Source of the DNA: Gracilariopsis chorda
Taxonomy: Eukaryota; Rhodophyta; Florideophyceae; Gracilariales; Gracilariaceae
Direction: 5' to 3'
NCBI GenBank assembly: GCA_003194525.1
Contig: NBIV01000238.1
Span: 50,206 to 114,205 of the forward strand
DNA: 64,000 nucleotides
Shown here: one piece after another, positions 53,958 to 64,000 of the stretch
How positions within the stretch are numbered: position 1 is the first letter of the stretch
How the letters are laid out: every line of letters begins with the position of its first letter
Position numbers and translations under genes: made by a program
Notes under the pieces: generated by a model
Seen by the model: only the letters and a program-made list of their open reading frames with translations
Told to the model about the DNA's origin: nothing
Databases searched by the model: none

Positions 53958-55611
53958 ATGCAATCGTTTTATTTGTTTTGTTTAACAATCTGCCTCATCT
54001 TCATACGTCCTTCCGCCGATGCCGCAGTGTATCCGCTTTCCTCTTTGAAGTATGACATCAGCAAAATCCCCACTTCCACAGTTCGCACTACTGGCGAAGA
54101 CATTATCAACAACGTATGCCGTTTCACAATATACGCTTCCGACCGTCTCTGTAGGTACGATATCAAGGTTCCAAGTGGCCTGCCGAAGCTAGAGTCCAAG
54201 AAGAAATGCATAGACGCCTCCTGTCTTCGCAGAACTGACAACTGTTTACCATACCCTTGCACTTATTCATGTGGGCAATGCCCGTTTGGGATATGCATCC
54301 CCTGCACTGGAACTTGTTGCTCCTACCCCAAGTTACCTGTCTGTGGACCCCAATGTCCTGGCCAAAGTTGCACAAACGTACCTCAGAAACTTGTGATTCC
54401 ATTTGGCACCAAGACGCCATGTGATTTCATACCGCACAGACTTGTAGAGTACGCAAACCGATTCTGCCCCTGTCTAACCAAGATGCAGGATTTCCTATTT
54501 CCTCACCATTGAATCTGGAACAGCTGCCTACTGGGAGGCGGGTGCTGGAGTCACCGAGTGTTTCGTGAAGGAAGGGGTATCTGTGCGGAGCAACAAAGAA
54601 GACGTAGTTTCAGCCCTCCGCAGCGGCAACGATCATATCATCTTGGCGCTGGAAATTGGCTTAAGGTCATACTTGAGCACTACGGCCGCCGTGGCTGGCT
54701 GCACCGTTGGACTGACATGTGATGCTGTTGTGGAAACATTTGTGCGCTATTTAAATGAGATGATCAGCACAGGTGCCGAAGGTGTTTTGGATTTCTGGAA
54801 GGAGTTTTTTATCCCAAGGACCATTAATATCGTTGAAGAAGAATTTGGAAAGATCGCAACGGTAGTGAAGCATCTTCCCAGAAAACTTTCCGAAGCAGCT
54901 GAGAAGTGCTGAGACTCTATCAAACTTCCAATTGAGCTTAGTGGAAAGATCAAGAGTGCTTCGGAAGACTTTCAAAGCATTGAAGCTGATGTCAGAAGAA
55001 TGATAAAGGAATTGAAGGATTTCAAGAAGGACACTGAAGCATTCATCAGTCAGTTTCAGAGTGCCACAGAAACGTTCGATTTGGACTACTGCAAGATAAT
55101 AATGGATTCAATCATTCGTGGAAAAGTACCAGAGCTTAACTCCCACGTGTACTTTCTTCTACAGGCCAAACATCTACGAGATAATGTGAGAGGAATATCG
55201 AAGCTGCTTTCTAATATCAGGTCAAGTATCAAACGCATTAGGAAGCTTAGTGTTATGGTACGAGATCTGTCAGACAGCGTATCTCACGTTGGTGGAATTT
55301 GCAAAGATGACTTAATGAAACCTTTGAAGTAGATAGAGGGCGTGAAAGAGAATGCGATTTGCAGGCTTTCGGAAGTGACCAGTGTTGAGGTGGACCACAA
55401 TACATTGCAGGCAGGGGTTGCAACCTATACAAATGATTTCTTTATCAAGCTGGAGTTGCCGTGTTCAAAGGAGGTGACAAAGAAATTCAGCTTGGGGCCA
55501 TTCTCTGAGAAGAAGCGATATCCAGAGTTCTACTCGTGCCTCTATGCCAAACTTGTTCCACTTCCAAATGAGCATATTCCATACTTGCGAATTAGGAAGC
55601 TCAAGCTTTGA
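53958..55611 (+). pseudogene. Secreted Cys-rich/helical protein, recently broken
   Basis: The ATG at 53958 starts a signal peptide (MQSFYLFCLTICLIFIRPSA). The next 160 residues hold about 20 cysteines, dense in the segment CTYSCGQCPFGICIPCTGTC. The frame ends at TGA 54510, but one frame over the sequence is open from before that point (TIESGTAAYWEAG) for about 370 more codons, with only TGA at 54910 and TAG at 55330. That part is long helices (RRMIKELKDFKKDTEAFISQ) and a final beta-like segment. The whole suggests one former protein of about 540 residues with one frameshift and two stops. Introns hiding the lesions are possible, but no clear splice sites were found. The family is unknown. Confidence 0.6.
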
Positions 55612-56267
55612 GTAAGATATGTTCAGCTTCAATCTACAAGTGACGGGGCGCTCCTCGGGGGTGATTATTGCCTGAAACAGCTTTCTTATAATACATAAGT
55701 TGTTGGAAATCTCTACAAGAGAGTATTGATATTGAACGATTACTGAAAGATCGCAGAGACCAAGACAGAAAATTGTTTACGTGCGCTGTTTTGGACTGTT
55801 GCTGTTCCAAGATGGAATCTTAGCCCCTTGGCGGCCGTCGGCACAAAAGATCACAAAGCACCCCAAACAGATGGAATTAAAATACTGCTATTCGTAAACA
55901 GAAGTCAAGTGCGATGGAAACCCGTTGCTGAGGGCAATTGCATGAGAGGGAATTTGGACTTCACCTTTCTACCGTGTATTCGGAACTATAAAAACGACAC
56001 AAAGAACGATAAACAAACAATAACGTGGCTTTACATTCGACCTTGTCCACGTGGTGACATTCCCACGAAACCAGCATGCTCAGGGCGAACCCACTCGTTC
56101 ACGCCAACCTGTAAAAAACATTGAAACGTGGCGTACAAAGATTGGTTCCCTAAACAGCAAGAAATTGAAGCGTTTCTTTACGACATGCAGTTTCAATGAA
56201 AGCTCCCTAACGCAAAGAACAGCGTGATCGGGATCACTGTCTTGTACGCCCGACCACCACTGCAGCT
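55612..56267. other. No convincing gene
   Basis: One 98-codon frame (55828-56124) without a recognised domain. The left end of the Harbinger element probably lies here, but I could not find its terminal inverted repeat. Confidence 0.4.
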
Positions 56268-57563
56268 ATGTCTACCTCATCGGACTCATCAAACGATGAT
56301 GTGATTGACTCTCTTTTGCTTCTTGTGACACAGCTAGTGACAAGTCGTAAACAAAAAGCCAAACAAGGTGGATCCAAACCTGGTAAGCACCCAAATCGAG
56401 ATATTGGGCGAGAAAGCGGCAAACGTCGTCTTGATCAAGACTACTTTTGTCGTGTTTCATTAGCTCCTTCTGTTTTCTTAACGGCAGAATTTGAAAGAAG
56501 ATTCAGTGTCACGAGGACAATATACGAATCTGTAAGAACGCGGCTACTTCAAAACGAGTCTTTTTTCAATGAACTGTCAGATTGCTGTCACGTTAATGGC
56601 GCTTCAACTGATCAAAAATTATGCGCAGCTTTGCGACAACTCAGCTCTGGAGCTACCGCAGATACTTTGGTAGACTACTTTCGGTTGTCTGAAACTACAT
56701 TATTAAAAATTCTAAAGCACTTCTCCAAGGCTATAGTGCAGCAATTTGAGGAATATATCCGTCGACCAACACACGCAGAACTACTCAATATTGAAAAGCA
56801 GTATGCAAAACTGGGATTTCCTGGATGTATCGGTTGTGTTGATTGTTCTTCTTGGGAGTGGGCAAGGTGTCCTGTGGGATTGCAGGGTCAGTTTATTGGA
56901 AAAGAGGGGAGACCGTGTGTGCGTATGGAAACTGTAACGGACGACAAACTATGGATATGGCACATTCTGTATGGCGTTCCTGGTGCTCGCAACGATAGGA
57001 CGACATTTGATCAAAGCCCCCTGTTTAATGATATCAAGACAAGACAATGGCCAACAGTGAAGCCCAATTATGTTGTAGGTGGAATGGTGATTGATTGGTT
57101 CTATTTCTTAGCGGATGGAATCTATCCAAGCTTTCGCATTTTTGCCAAGCCACACCCCAACCCCACAAATGCGAAATCAAGGTTGTACACCGCGTCACAT
57201 TCGAGTGCATGCAAGGCTGTTGAGCGCTTGTATGGCGTTCTTGACGCTCAATTTGAGATTCTTTCCCGCCCTTGCAGGTTGCATCACCTTCAAGAAATGA
57301 ATGACGTCGTAATGTGCTGCGCCATTTTACACAATATGATTGTGAAAGAAAGGGGTTATGAAGGGACCGCAAAGTTTCGAATTCCTGACGCAGAACTACA
57401 GTCCTTGCCACCTATATTGTCGAACTATGAAACTTCCCACTGCACCTACAGGCAAGCCGACTTGTGGCGCGAAACAGTTGATGACCTTGACAGTGTTGCA
57501 GATCATAACCGTCTCCTCAATGCGCTGATTCAGAACATATGGAACGCGCATGGAGACATTTGA
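56268..57563 (+). CDS. PIF/Harbinger transposase, apparently intact
   Basis: A 431-codon uninterrupted frame with a clear ATG. Its N-terminus carries the region found in plant PIF-like proteins (RRFSVTRTIYESVRTRLL, FRLSETTLLKILKHF). The DDE_4 nuclease follows: first Asp in GCVDCSSWEW, then WHILYGVPGARNDR and SPLFNDI, second Asp in FLADGIYPSF, and Glu in AVERLYGVLDAQFEI. Family members cut at 3-bp TTA/TAA-type targets and need a partner Myb-like protein, here encoded convergently 40 bp away. All catalytic residues that I can identify are present. Confidence 0.92.
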   Translation: MSTSSDSSNDDVIDSLLLLVTQLVTSRKQKAKQGGSKPGKHPNRDIGRESGKRRLDQDYFCRVSLAPSVFLTAEFERRFSVTRTIYESVRTRLLQNESFFNELSDCCHVNGASTDQKLCAALRQLSSGATADTLVDYFRLSETTLLKILKHFSKAIVQQFEEYIRRPTHAELLNIEKQYAKLGFPGCIGCVDCSSWEWARCPVGLQGQFIGKEGRPCVRMETVTDDKLWIWHILYGVPGARNDRTTFDQSPLFNDIKTRQWPTVKPNYVVGGMVIDWFYFLADGIYPSFRIFAKPHPNPTNAKSRLYTASHSSACKAVERLYGVLDAQFEILSRPCRLHHLQEMNDVVMCCAILHNMIVKERGYEGTAKFRIPDAELQSLPPILSNYETSHCTYRQADLWRETVDDLDSVADHNRLLNALIQNIWNAHGDI

Positions 57564-57603
57564 TGATTTGCCGTAGTAAACTTTTATTGAGACACTTTGA
57601 CTT

Positions 57604-58668
57604 TCATCCCGCACCATGACCGATGTCACTATCTTCATTCTGTGCACCGCAGCCATGCTCACTGTTAACAGATACTGCCAATATTTGAAGTAATGTACTA
57701 GCACAGTTTGCATCAGCCCGAGCTTCGTCGTCTACTTCCCCCCTCCGTTGTTGTGGGACAATGTTCTTCTCTCCTGGTGCCAGAAGCCGGTTCATTAAGC
57801 GGCGCTTTAGTAAGCCGGAAATAGTTCTACGTTCTTCTGAGGTTGCATCTGAACCAGGTCCAAGTAATGTCTTCGCCATGTCCCACTCCATTCTTTCTCT
57901 TTCGTACTGTAGCTTGAGCTGCGTGGTCGCCTTCCTCGACTTTATATTCTCTTCAATCATCTGCTGAATTCGCTTCACACTTTGACCTACATCTTCTTCT
58001 TTACTATTCAATGCTTTGGCAATCTCTTCTGCTTTGCGCTTCTTAGCCGTCTTGACCCCTTCCGGTCGTAATACTTTGGATGCTCCCTCTTCCATCACCA
58101 CAAAAGCCTCCAGCATAGTTTCTGAACCTGAGAGAACCTTGTACGCACTCATGAACCTAAACGGTTTCTTAACGTGGTAGTCCTTGTTACGGATGCAATC
58201 ATACAAGTGCGACATAACTCTGCTTCCGTCACTGTAGAGAAGCGACGCGCAACGTAGTTGATCCTCTTCGCTGGGGTTTCCTGTAAGTTGCGCACGCCCA
58301 ATTCGCTTTACGCAAGCATGATACTTCGTGCACTCCCTCCTTATTATCTCCCATTGTCCCAGCACTGCTCGCGCAGATCGTCCATCCCATCTGCGATGAT
58401 CCAGGTCGCCCTTATCGTCGGTAGTGCAGGCTTCTTTCGGACGTAATGGATCCTTGATGAACGCGGCTCTGATTCGTCTTGCTTTTTCTGCGTTGTTCAT
58501 GCTCGATCCGGTAGTAGGATCTAGCAAAGCCTTCTGCGCTGCATGAGACAATGCGGAATTTTCCTTCTCATTCCACACTAAACTCTTACCGACCTTCTCC
58601 TTTCGTCTTAGCTCGCGTTCCTGTGCGATTCCATCATTTACACTCGGTGTGTTTTCTGTTGGGTTCAT
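57604..58668 (-). CDS. Myb/SANT-like partner protein of the Harbinger element
   Basis: 354 codons from the ATG at 58668. The N-terminal 130 residues have the tryptophan pattern of the SANT/Myb-like proteins that accompany Harbinger transposases (SLVWNEKENSALSHA, then WDGRSARAVLGQWEIIRREC, then KPFRFMSAYKVL). The C-terminal half is a Lys/Glu-rich coiled coil (QLKLQYERERMEWDMAKTLL). Such proteins bind the element ends and carry the transposase to the nucleus. It converges with the transposase gene and has no stops or frameshifts, so the pair looks functional. Terminal inverted repeats were not located. Confidence 0.85.
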   Translation of the reverse strand: MNPTENTPSVNDGIAQERELRRKEKVGKSLVWNEKENSALSHAAQKALLDPTTGSSMNNAEKARRIRAAFIKDPLRPKEACTTDDKGDLDHRRWDGRSARAVLGQWEIIRRECTKYHACVKRIGRAQLTGNPSEEDQLRCASLLYSDGSRVMSHLYDCIRNKDYHVKKPFRFMSAYKVLSGSETMLEAFVVMEEGASKVLRPEGVKTAKKRKAEEIAKALNSKEEDVGQSVKRIQQMIEENIKSRKATTQLKLQYERERMEWDMAKTLLGPGSDATSEERRTISGLLKRRLMNRLLAPGEKNIVPQQRRGEVDDEARADANCASTLLQILAVSVNSEHGCGAQNEDSDIGHGAG

Positions 58669-59003
58669 CACGACAATCACGAAAGAGGACACAGACCCAA
58701 CCTCGATCCGAAGAATGACACAGTCCAACAGCAGCTTTTCCGTGAAACACAATTTCGAAGCCGACACTCTCTCTTCTTAACCAAGATTGCTACTCTCAGC
58801 AGCATAGAAATTAGTATCGCAGACAGTGAAAGGCACAAACTCATTCGATAGTGTGCGAGAGAGTTCAAGGGCGGCCGAAGAGAAACAGTGCGGCACCGAA
58901 GACAACTTTAGGTTACTCCACATTTAAACAAAACGAATAGATCGCAGGAAATGTGAACGGTTATTTCTGTCAGAGTTCTTGCCGTTGAAGCAAAGATACA
59001 AAA
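58669..59003. other. Upstream region of the Myb-like gene
   Basis: No gene seen. The right end of the Harbinger element should lie within or near this stretch. Confidence 0.4.
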
Positions 59004-59405
59004 ATGACCGTTGAGAGTATTGTTAGTGTGAGGTTGTCGGTATCCGGCCATTGCGCGATTCTGTGTTCCCACCTTATGGCGTTCGCCTCATTTTGGCTAC
59101 GTCGCCAGGGTTCTGGCGAGGGCGTCTTAAGGCTGGATATTGAAGAGAATTATGAACGACAGGGTGAAGGCGGTGGTAAAGTCGTGAGTATACGGAAGAA
59201 ACAAAGCAGGAGTTGCGATGATAGCTTGCAAGATGAGCTAAAGGTGAATGAGATTGGGTAGTTTCGACAACTATTGCTGTAGAAGCCTAACCATTGTGCC
59301 AAGTTTGTCGTCGACGACGCGTTTGCACATAGAAAGGCTGCGGTCGGCAAGAAGCCAGCTGCAATTGCCGGAACGCAACAAATGCAGCAGAATAGGTGGA
59401 AGTGA
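59004..59405 (+). CDS. Small two-exon gene, unknown function
   Basis: Exon 1 (59004-59243, ATG start) ends CTAAAG before GTGAAT; exon 2 (59283-59405) starts after GCTGTAG. Splicing out 39 bp keeps the frame exactly and gives 120 residues; without splicing the frame stops at 59261. The joined region is hydrophilic (LDIEENYERQGEGGGKVVS, then CAKFVVDDAFAHRKAAVGKK) and ends NRWK. It looks like an ordinary soluble protein but I do not recognise it. A further 5' exon is possible because residues 1-35 are less protein-like and a CAG acceptor-like site lies near 59108. Confidence 0.45.
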
Positions 59406-60169
59406 GTGTGAAAAATTGTCATGCACGCGACGGTGAGTCGGAGGAGGTTTTGGGGTAGTCGCGCCTCGAGCAAAATGCATGATGACGAAAGAGCGCGAGA
59501 GCGGCAAATATGTTATTTTGTGCTTGTTGTTTGCGTGGTTACATGTGTGTTGTCGGCTATGGCGTCAGTTTGGTGGTAAAAGCAGCGGCGTGCTGACGGA
59601 GAACACGGCCGTTGGCGTGGTCACAAAGAACGCGGTGGTGGGCGTGCGGCAAGCGTTGCCGTAGCTGCGCCGCCACCGTGCCCACCGCGCGGCAAAGGGC
59701 GCGCCCGAAGCAAGAGTGGTTTAAAGCGCGCGAGGAGGTCGGTGGGAAGTGCCCGGAATGCGCGACGGTTTGGGCGCTTTGAGCGCGGTGGAAGGAGCGC
59801 AATGTGAAGCGCGGGGTCAGCTCCGCGATGAGCGTTATGCGTCGCACGATAGAAACGCTGGGCAGAGGGCGACGACGTTTGTGGTGGATACGGAGACCTC
59901 CCCAAAAATTGTTTCGATAGCGTCGCCGCAAAAATTTTGTGGCCGTTTTTGATGTTACGGAGATACAATGGGGTTGCTGAAACTCCAAATGACAACGCAA
60001 CGTGGGCGGTATACGTTGCGGACGCCTGAGTGGGGTCGCCCTCACTGTGGGTGTCATTTTGCACGAGGAAACGACACCGGACGACGACAGTCCATAATAT
60101 GCCCCCTTCTTATCTAAAAGAGGACAAGAAATGGGTTCGTAGCTCGAGACTACCAGCACAGGCGTGCAA
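59406..60169. other. GC-rich, no convincing gene
   Basis: Long antisense frames (59557-60159) are Arg/Pro/Ala-rich and are most easily explained by GC content. Confidence 0.5.
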
Positions 60170-60228
60170 TCTCAAACACCCCACTCTTAATGATTTACAC
60201 ATGTATGAGGGGGGTTTTGTTGACTGAC

Positions 60229-60306
60229 GGGAGGCGTTGCGCCACAAATTCGCTTTTCACGCCCCCGTTTGCGCATGCAAATCGCCCATTTGGCGCAACG
60301 CCTCCC
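60229..60306 (+). repeat. Perfect 16-bp inverted repeat in Helitron B leader
   Basis: GGGAGGCGTTGCGCCA (60229-60244) and its exact complement TGGCGCAACGCCTCCC (60291-60306), spacer 46 nt. The same structure occurs before copy A. Confidence 0.93.
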
Positions 60307-60460
60307 CACCATTAAAAAAATTCAGCAGCAGCAGCAGCAGCAAAGCGTTCAGTTAATTTGCTGCTGCTGCTGCAAGTTGACTGTGCAATGGCTGCTGAAT
60401 GGCTTGCAATACAACCAAATTGTTGTGCCAGCCACTCAGCAGCAAAACCCCGCCTGTTCA

Positions 60461-60580
60461 TTCCGACACGTGGCAAATTGCACTGCGCCAGTGCAGCGCA
60501 TTCCAGCACGTGGCAAATTGCACTGCGCCAGTGCAGCGCATTCCGACACGTGGCAAATTGCACTGCGCCAGTGCAGCGTA
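60461..60580 (+). repeat. 40-bp tandem repeat, three copies, each with a hairpin
   Basis: Units start at 60461, 60501 and 60541. Each contains TGCACTG, CGC, CAGTGCA, a perfect 7-bp stem with a 3-nt loop. The same hairpin occurs singly near 13330, 14570 and, in the inverted-loop form, 14630 and 60630. Confidence 0.93.
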
Positions 60581-61308
60581 TACTGAAGTTTCATTGCAGA
60601 CTTGCCTGCAACAGACGTATATACTGCACTGGCGCAGTGCCAAATGCATCTCGCTTGCTGACCCTAACCACTATTTTCCATCCCATTCAGGCTTGGCCAA
60701 TAGCGCAGTGTCGTAACTTTTTGCTACTTTGGGCACCGTTTGCTGGCCTGGGACCTAGGCAAGGCCGAGCTCGTGTGCAGGTCGCCACAAGAGTAACCCA
60801 CTAAGTACCACGGATCTGGGAAAAGTCAGGTGCTCCTCTGTGGTATACTGGTCGTTTGACGGCGATCAGGAAGTCTGAGGGTTTACCGGACCTAATACCA
60901 GCTTGCTGTGCAGGGTCCGGGGCAGCCGCCGTGTCGTACCTCTTGGGGCCGGAAAGCACAATTCGGTGTGTGAGTAAAGGCAGACCAATCCTTACAACCG
61001 GACGCGGGTTAAACATCAAACGGCTTGAAAACCAGCTGGGCACACTCTGCCCGTCATAATCCAACAGGAGTGTGTCGAGAGTCCCTGTGCTGCGCACGAC
61101 TGCATCGGGTAAATATAAGCCTTGCAGCAATTTGTTTTTTTAATTGCTGCATGCGACTAGGCCCGGTGGGTGCAACGCAACAAACTGCAACCAGTTTTTT
61201 CACTTTCAACTTTGTGTTTTATTGGGAATTATTCTGGAACTCTGGCAAATTTTTTAACGGTTTAAAAACATAGAATTGTTTTTTTTTCTTTTCTTTTGGT
61301 AAATTGAA

Positions 61309-62393
61309 ATGACGAGAGGAGGGCGACGTCTGAACTCCGGTGGCATCCAATCTAACTCGGGAGGTGCCAGAGACAATTCTGGAGGTGCCAGGTTGAACGC
61401 AGGTGGTTCAAGGCAAAAACGCTGGTGGTCGTCGCGTCAGCAGTGGTGGAGCACGGGCAGGAGCTGGAAGACCCCGAAGAGAACGAGCTCCTCCATCTCC
61501 AGATGAGTTCCGAGTAAATGAGAGCGGAGCACACGTTCAAGGACCTATTGTTCCAGTGGTTGAAGAAGACGAAATTACTCCTGCACCTACTTCGGTTGCA
61601 GCAGCAGTTAGCACAAGCGCCGCTGGAGCCAGTGGGTCCGCTGCCACAGATTCTACCAACATCGTGCCCAATTCCTGGATTTCTGGAGTTTGTGAGAGGC
61701 CTTCCAAGTCACATTCCACCGCCTCCGATGCCTCCCCCTCTCCCACCGATGCCTGCAGAACAGATGCCGGTTGCGATGGAAGTGGAAGAGGATGAGATCA
61801 TCCCTGCTCCCTCACAGCCACCGCCATCACAGCAGCCTGCTCTGCCACAAGCTGAACAAGAGGAAGAACAGATGCCAGTCCCGATGGAAGTGGAAGAGGA
61901 TGAGATCACCCCGGCTCCCTCACACCCGCCGCCGCAGCCTGCGTTGCCACAAGCGGAACAGGAAGAACAACAGATGTCCATTCCGATGGAAGTGGAAGCG
62001 GATGAGATCACACCGGCTCCTCACACCAGCCGCAGCATCAGCCACAGCAACAGCTTGATACGACGGTCATGCACTGTGCTGGGCGTCCTGATCGAGGACT
62101 CTATCGCGTGTAATATGCGTGGGATTCCGTGGCAGCTCAGGCGAGGAATGATCCGGCCATCCGTGCAAGCGTGGCCGGAGTTTGAGACGCTTCCCACTGC
62201 AGGTCAAAGGCGATGCGGAAGATGCGGCGAGCACGCACACACGCTCTCCTCCTGCCCGTACCGGGACTGGACATTGAGAATTCATAGCTGCAAGTTACTG
62301 CGGATGCGTTTTGGTTGGCAAAGAGACCAATGGAGTGTGCTGTGGAATGAAAAGAATGTCAGGGTGGGGCGTCACGTTCCGCAGAAGGCGTAG
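61309..62393 (+). pseudogene. Helitron B protein, N-terminal extension
   Basis: The ATG at 61309 is the same start as in copy A, but the frame shifts near 61410 and again near 61660. The product has a Gly/Ser-rich start, three acidic/proline repeats (61770-62020, units of about 108 bp carrying EVEEDEI and PAPSQPPP), a basic segment (NSLIRRSC), and a perfect retroviral-type knuckle CGRCGEHAHTLSSC (CX2CX4HX4C). The next Cys cluster (YCGCVLVGKETNGVCCG) is in another frame near 62290-62350. The knuckle and repeats are not part of the usual Helitron protein. Confidence 0.7.
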
Positions 62394-62479
62394 CAGCGAG
62401 TTGGTTCGCAGTCTTTTATAGCTTGAGAGCCTTTCACAGCCATTTCCTCAACTTGAATACGCTCTTTCGCGACGACGCA

Positions 62480-64000
62480 AGCGTTCATGGACATGTCGTA
62501 TGTGACGGGAGGCGGTCCCTCCTTTCTGAGACTTGAGGGAAACGCAGCTCTCGCTCTGCCCACGCAGAACCAGAACAACACGCGCTACAGCTTTCTGTGG
62601 GGTACTGGTCCCCCTAACTTGGATCCCTCTCACTATGAGCGTGCCAATTAGCGTGCGTTCATTCAAGATATCAACGTACGAGACATCGTGCCCAAGTTGT
62701 ACGATGTGATCCAGCCCAAGCCAGACGTGGTGCGTGAGCGGTACCGATCCATGTTAGCACGCAACAACAACAACAAAATGCAGATACCGCCGTCGATATC
62801 AGCATGCAGGCAGCAGAAGAGGGATTAGTCGTACGTGGTTACGAAGGAACCCGAAGTGCCACAGTCAGTGCTCCTCACGTAGGTGCTGGGCCTCTCCCTG
62901 AAGATGCTCCTGGTGGGGGGGCCAACCATGATGAGAACGCTCGTCGTGGGATCCGACTGGCCTGTACCGAGTGGAGTCTCAAGTACCGCGCTTGGTAGAA
63001 GGAACCGTAACAGAAGAGCACGCCGTAGTGACGGCTGCTGGTGCTGCTAATGCTGGAGATGGGGCGACTGCGAATGCCGCAAACAATGCGCAAGTGCCGG
63101 TACCGCCTTCTAAAACCGGCATCCAAAACGGCAGAGAAAGGCACTTTTCTTCTTCTCTACCCGTACGGAGATCAGCACGAACCGTTTGACATTGGCGTGT
63201 TTCTGGAGGCAAAGAACTCAACACAGCAAATCTCAGGGTCTCAGCGTCAACGAGTGGAAGCTCCGAAAGCTCACCTGGGCTGAGAACGCGAAGAGACGAC
63301 TGTACTCAGACAACATCCTTCTGGACAGTTGGACCGTTGATGCAGATGTGGATGCTTCGCACCCACACAAACATTGAGGACATGCGACTGCGTTTCCTCG
63401 AAAGAGAACAACGGGCACGCATTGTACAAGAGCAAGAAATGCAGCAAGCACAACAGCAAACCGGTCACGTGCCACAATCCCAGTTCGTGCTAATGGGACG
63501 CATCTTTCTGCCCGATGACTCGGTCAACTCAGCAGCATACTGGAAGAACAAGCGCATGGATGTACAGGCGATCGTGGCGCGGAGAGGACCGCCTTCTCTG
63601 TTCATTACAATCACCATGAACATCTGGCGAGAGGACATCCAGCGTCTTGGGATGGACACCACCAATCGTGGCGCTTTTACGGCACAAAGTAACCGCCCCT
63701 CGACCGTTTGACCAACCGGATCTGATTGCAAGGGTGTACAACCAGTACGCAAACGACTTCATGAAGGATTTGGAGAAACTCGGAGCAGATCTTTGGATTG
63801 AAGTGCCTGGGGCTTGCATCAAAGCTCGAGGTTCAAGAGCGCAATGTGCCTCATCACCACATGCTCGTGTGGCTCGAAGGAGGCGTGATTGAAGACGTTG
63901 ATGTGATCGAAGAGCTCATTCGTGCAAAACTTCCCTTCCAGGCGAAGACGACGCGTTGCGTGCTCTCATTCGTTCCATGCACAGGCACCGCCACTCCACC
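62480..64000 (+). pseudogene. Helitron B N-domain and Rep (HUH) region, frame-broken
   Basis: Fragments in changing frames follow Helitron order: GGGPSFLRLEGNAALAL (near 62510), a stop at about 62650, LYPYGDQHEPFD (near 63160), the Helitron N-terminal domain (GRIFLPDDSVNSAAYW and PPSLFITITMN, 63490-63620), a Rep segment (RPFDQPDLIARVYNQYANDF, near 63700), and the HUH motif HHH at 63852-63860. HUH nucleases nick one DNA strand and join covalently to it for rolling-circle transposition. The window ends before the catalytic Tyr. Confidence 0.75.

Larger units (their letters stand above)
60170..64000 (+). mobile_element. Helitron copy B, 5' part, cut by the window end
   Basis: Begins at TCTCAAACACCCC (60170, preceded by A as Helitron targets are), a sequence found three times in tandem before copy A. 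The leader and the ATG at 61309 match copy A. Coding capacity runs through the Helitron N-terminal domain into the HUH Rep nuclease (PHHHMLVWL at 63849-63875). The helicase would lie beyond 64000. Several frameshifts and stops are present. Confidence 0.8.

Noticed and set aside
55800..58870. GGCGGCCG near 55830 and 58870 as Harbinger terminal inverted repeats
   Set aside because: The similarity is limited to an 8-base near-palindromic core and does not extend in the inverted orientation.
59557..60159. 200-codon minus-strand frame, Arg/Pro/Ala-rich
   Set aside because: Explained by GC-rich composition; no domain, and competing frames of similar length exist in the same stretch.

Overview
The window reads as nuclear DNA of a eukaryote that is mostly transposable elements with a few compact host genes. 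The host genes have no introns or very short ones (92 bp, and a proposed 39 bp). One encodes a two-ACT-domain protein with a plastid-type leader, so a photosynthetic lineage is likely. Compact genes in a sea of LTR elements, Helitrons and Harbingers would suit a florideophyte red alga such as Chondrus, but nothing here proves the taxon. No rRNA, tRNA or CRISPR was seen.

Layout. 1-3.6 kb: no convincing gene. 3.6-8.6 kb: a young, nearly intact Ty3/gypsy chromovirus (element G1). 9.8-11.1 kb: a dead Tc1/mariner. 11.6-12.6 kb: two doubtful small secreted or membrane ORFs. 13.0-17.2 kb: an internally deleted Helitron (copy A) behind an array of repeat modules. 18.05-18.7 kb: a possible solo LTR. 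21.3-25.6 kb: a host gene island with a plastid ACT-domain protein, an M32 carboxypeptidase facing it tail to tail, and a small Cys-rich secreted protein. 27.5-32.8 kb: a decayed gypsy element on the minus strand (G2). 33.9-34.8 kb: a membrane-anchored GT2 glycosyltransferase. 37.65-53.38 kb: a Ty1/copia element into which a third gypsy element (G3, 38.9-48.7 kb) has inserted, with target-site duplications supporting the nesting. 53.96-55.6 kb: a broken gene for a secreted Cys-rich/helical protein. 56.3-58.7 kb: an apparently intact PIF/Harbinger pair (transposase plus Myb/SANT-like protein). 59.0-59.4 kb: a probable two-exon small gene. 60.2-64 kb: a second Helitron of the same family (copy B), cut by the window edge inside its Rep domain.

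The most interesting signals are not standard gene calls. First, G1 and G2 have the same -1 frameshift cassette at the gag stop: a slippery heptamer abutting the stop codon, a 7-nt spacer and a 7-8 bp GC hairpin. Second, the coding sequence and LTRs of G3 are packed with short perfect inverted repeats, far more than G1 has. Third, two gypsy elements and the copia element share a 10-nt primer-binding core, which suggests one tRNA primer. Fourth, the Helitron family carries a retroviral-type zinc knuckle and acidic/proline repeats ahead of its Rep, and copy A has a tandem array of what look like 5' termini.
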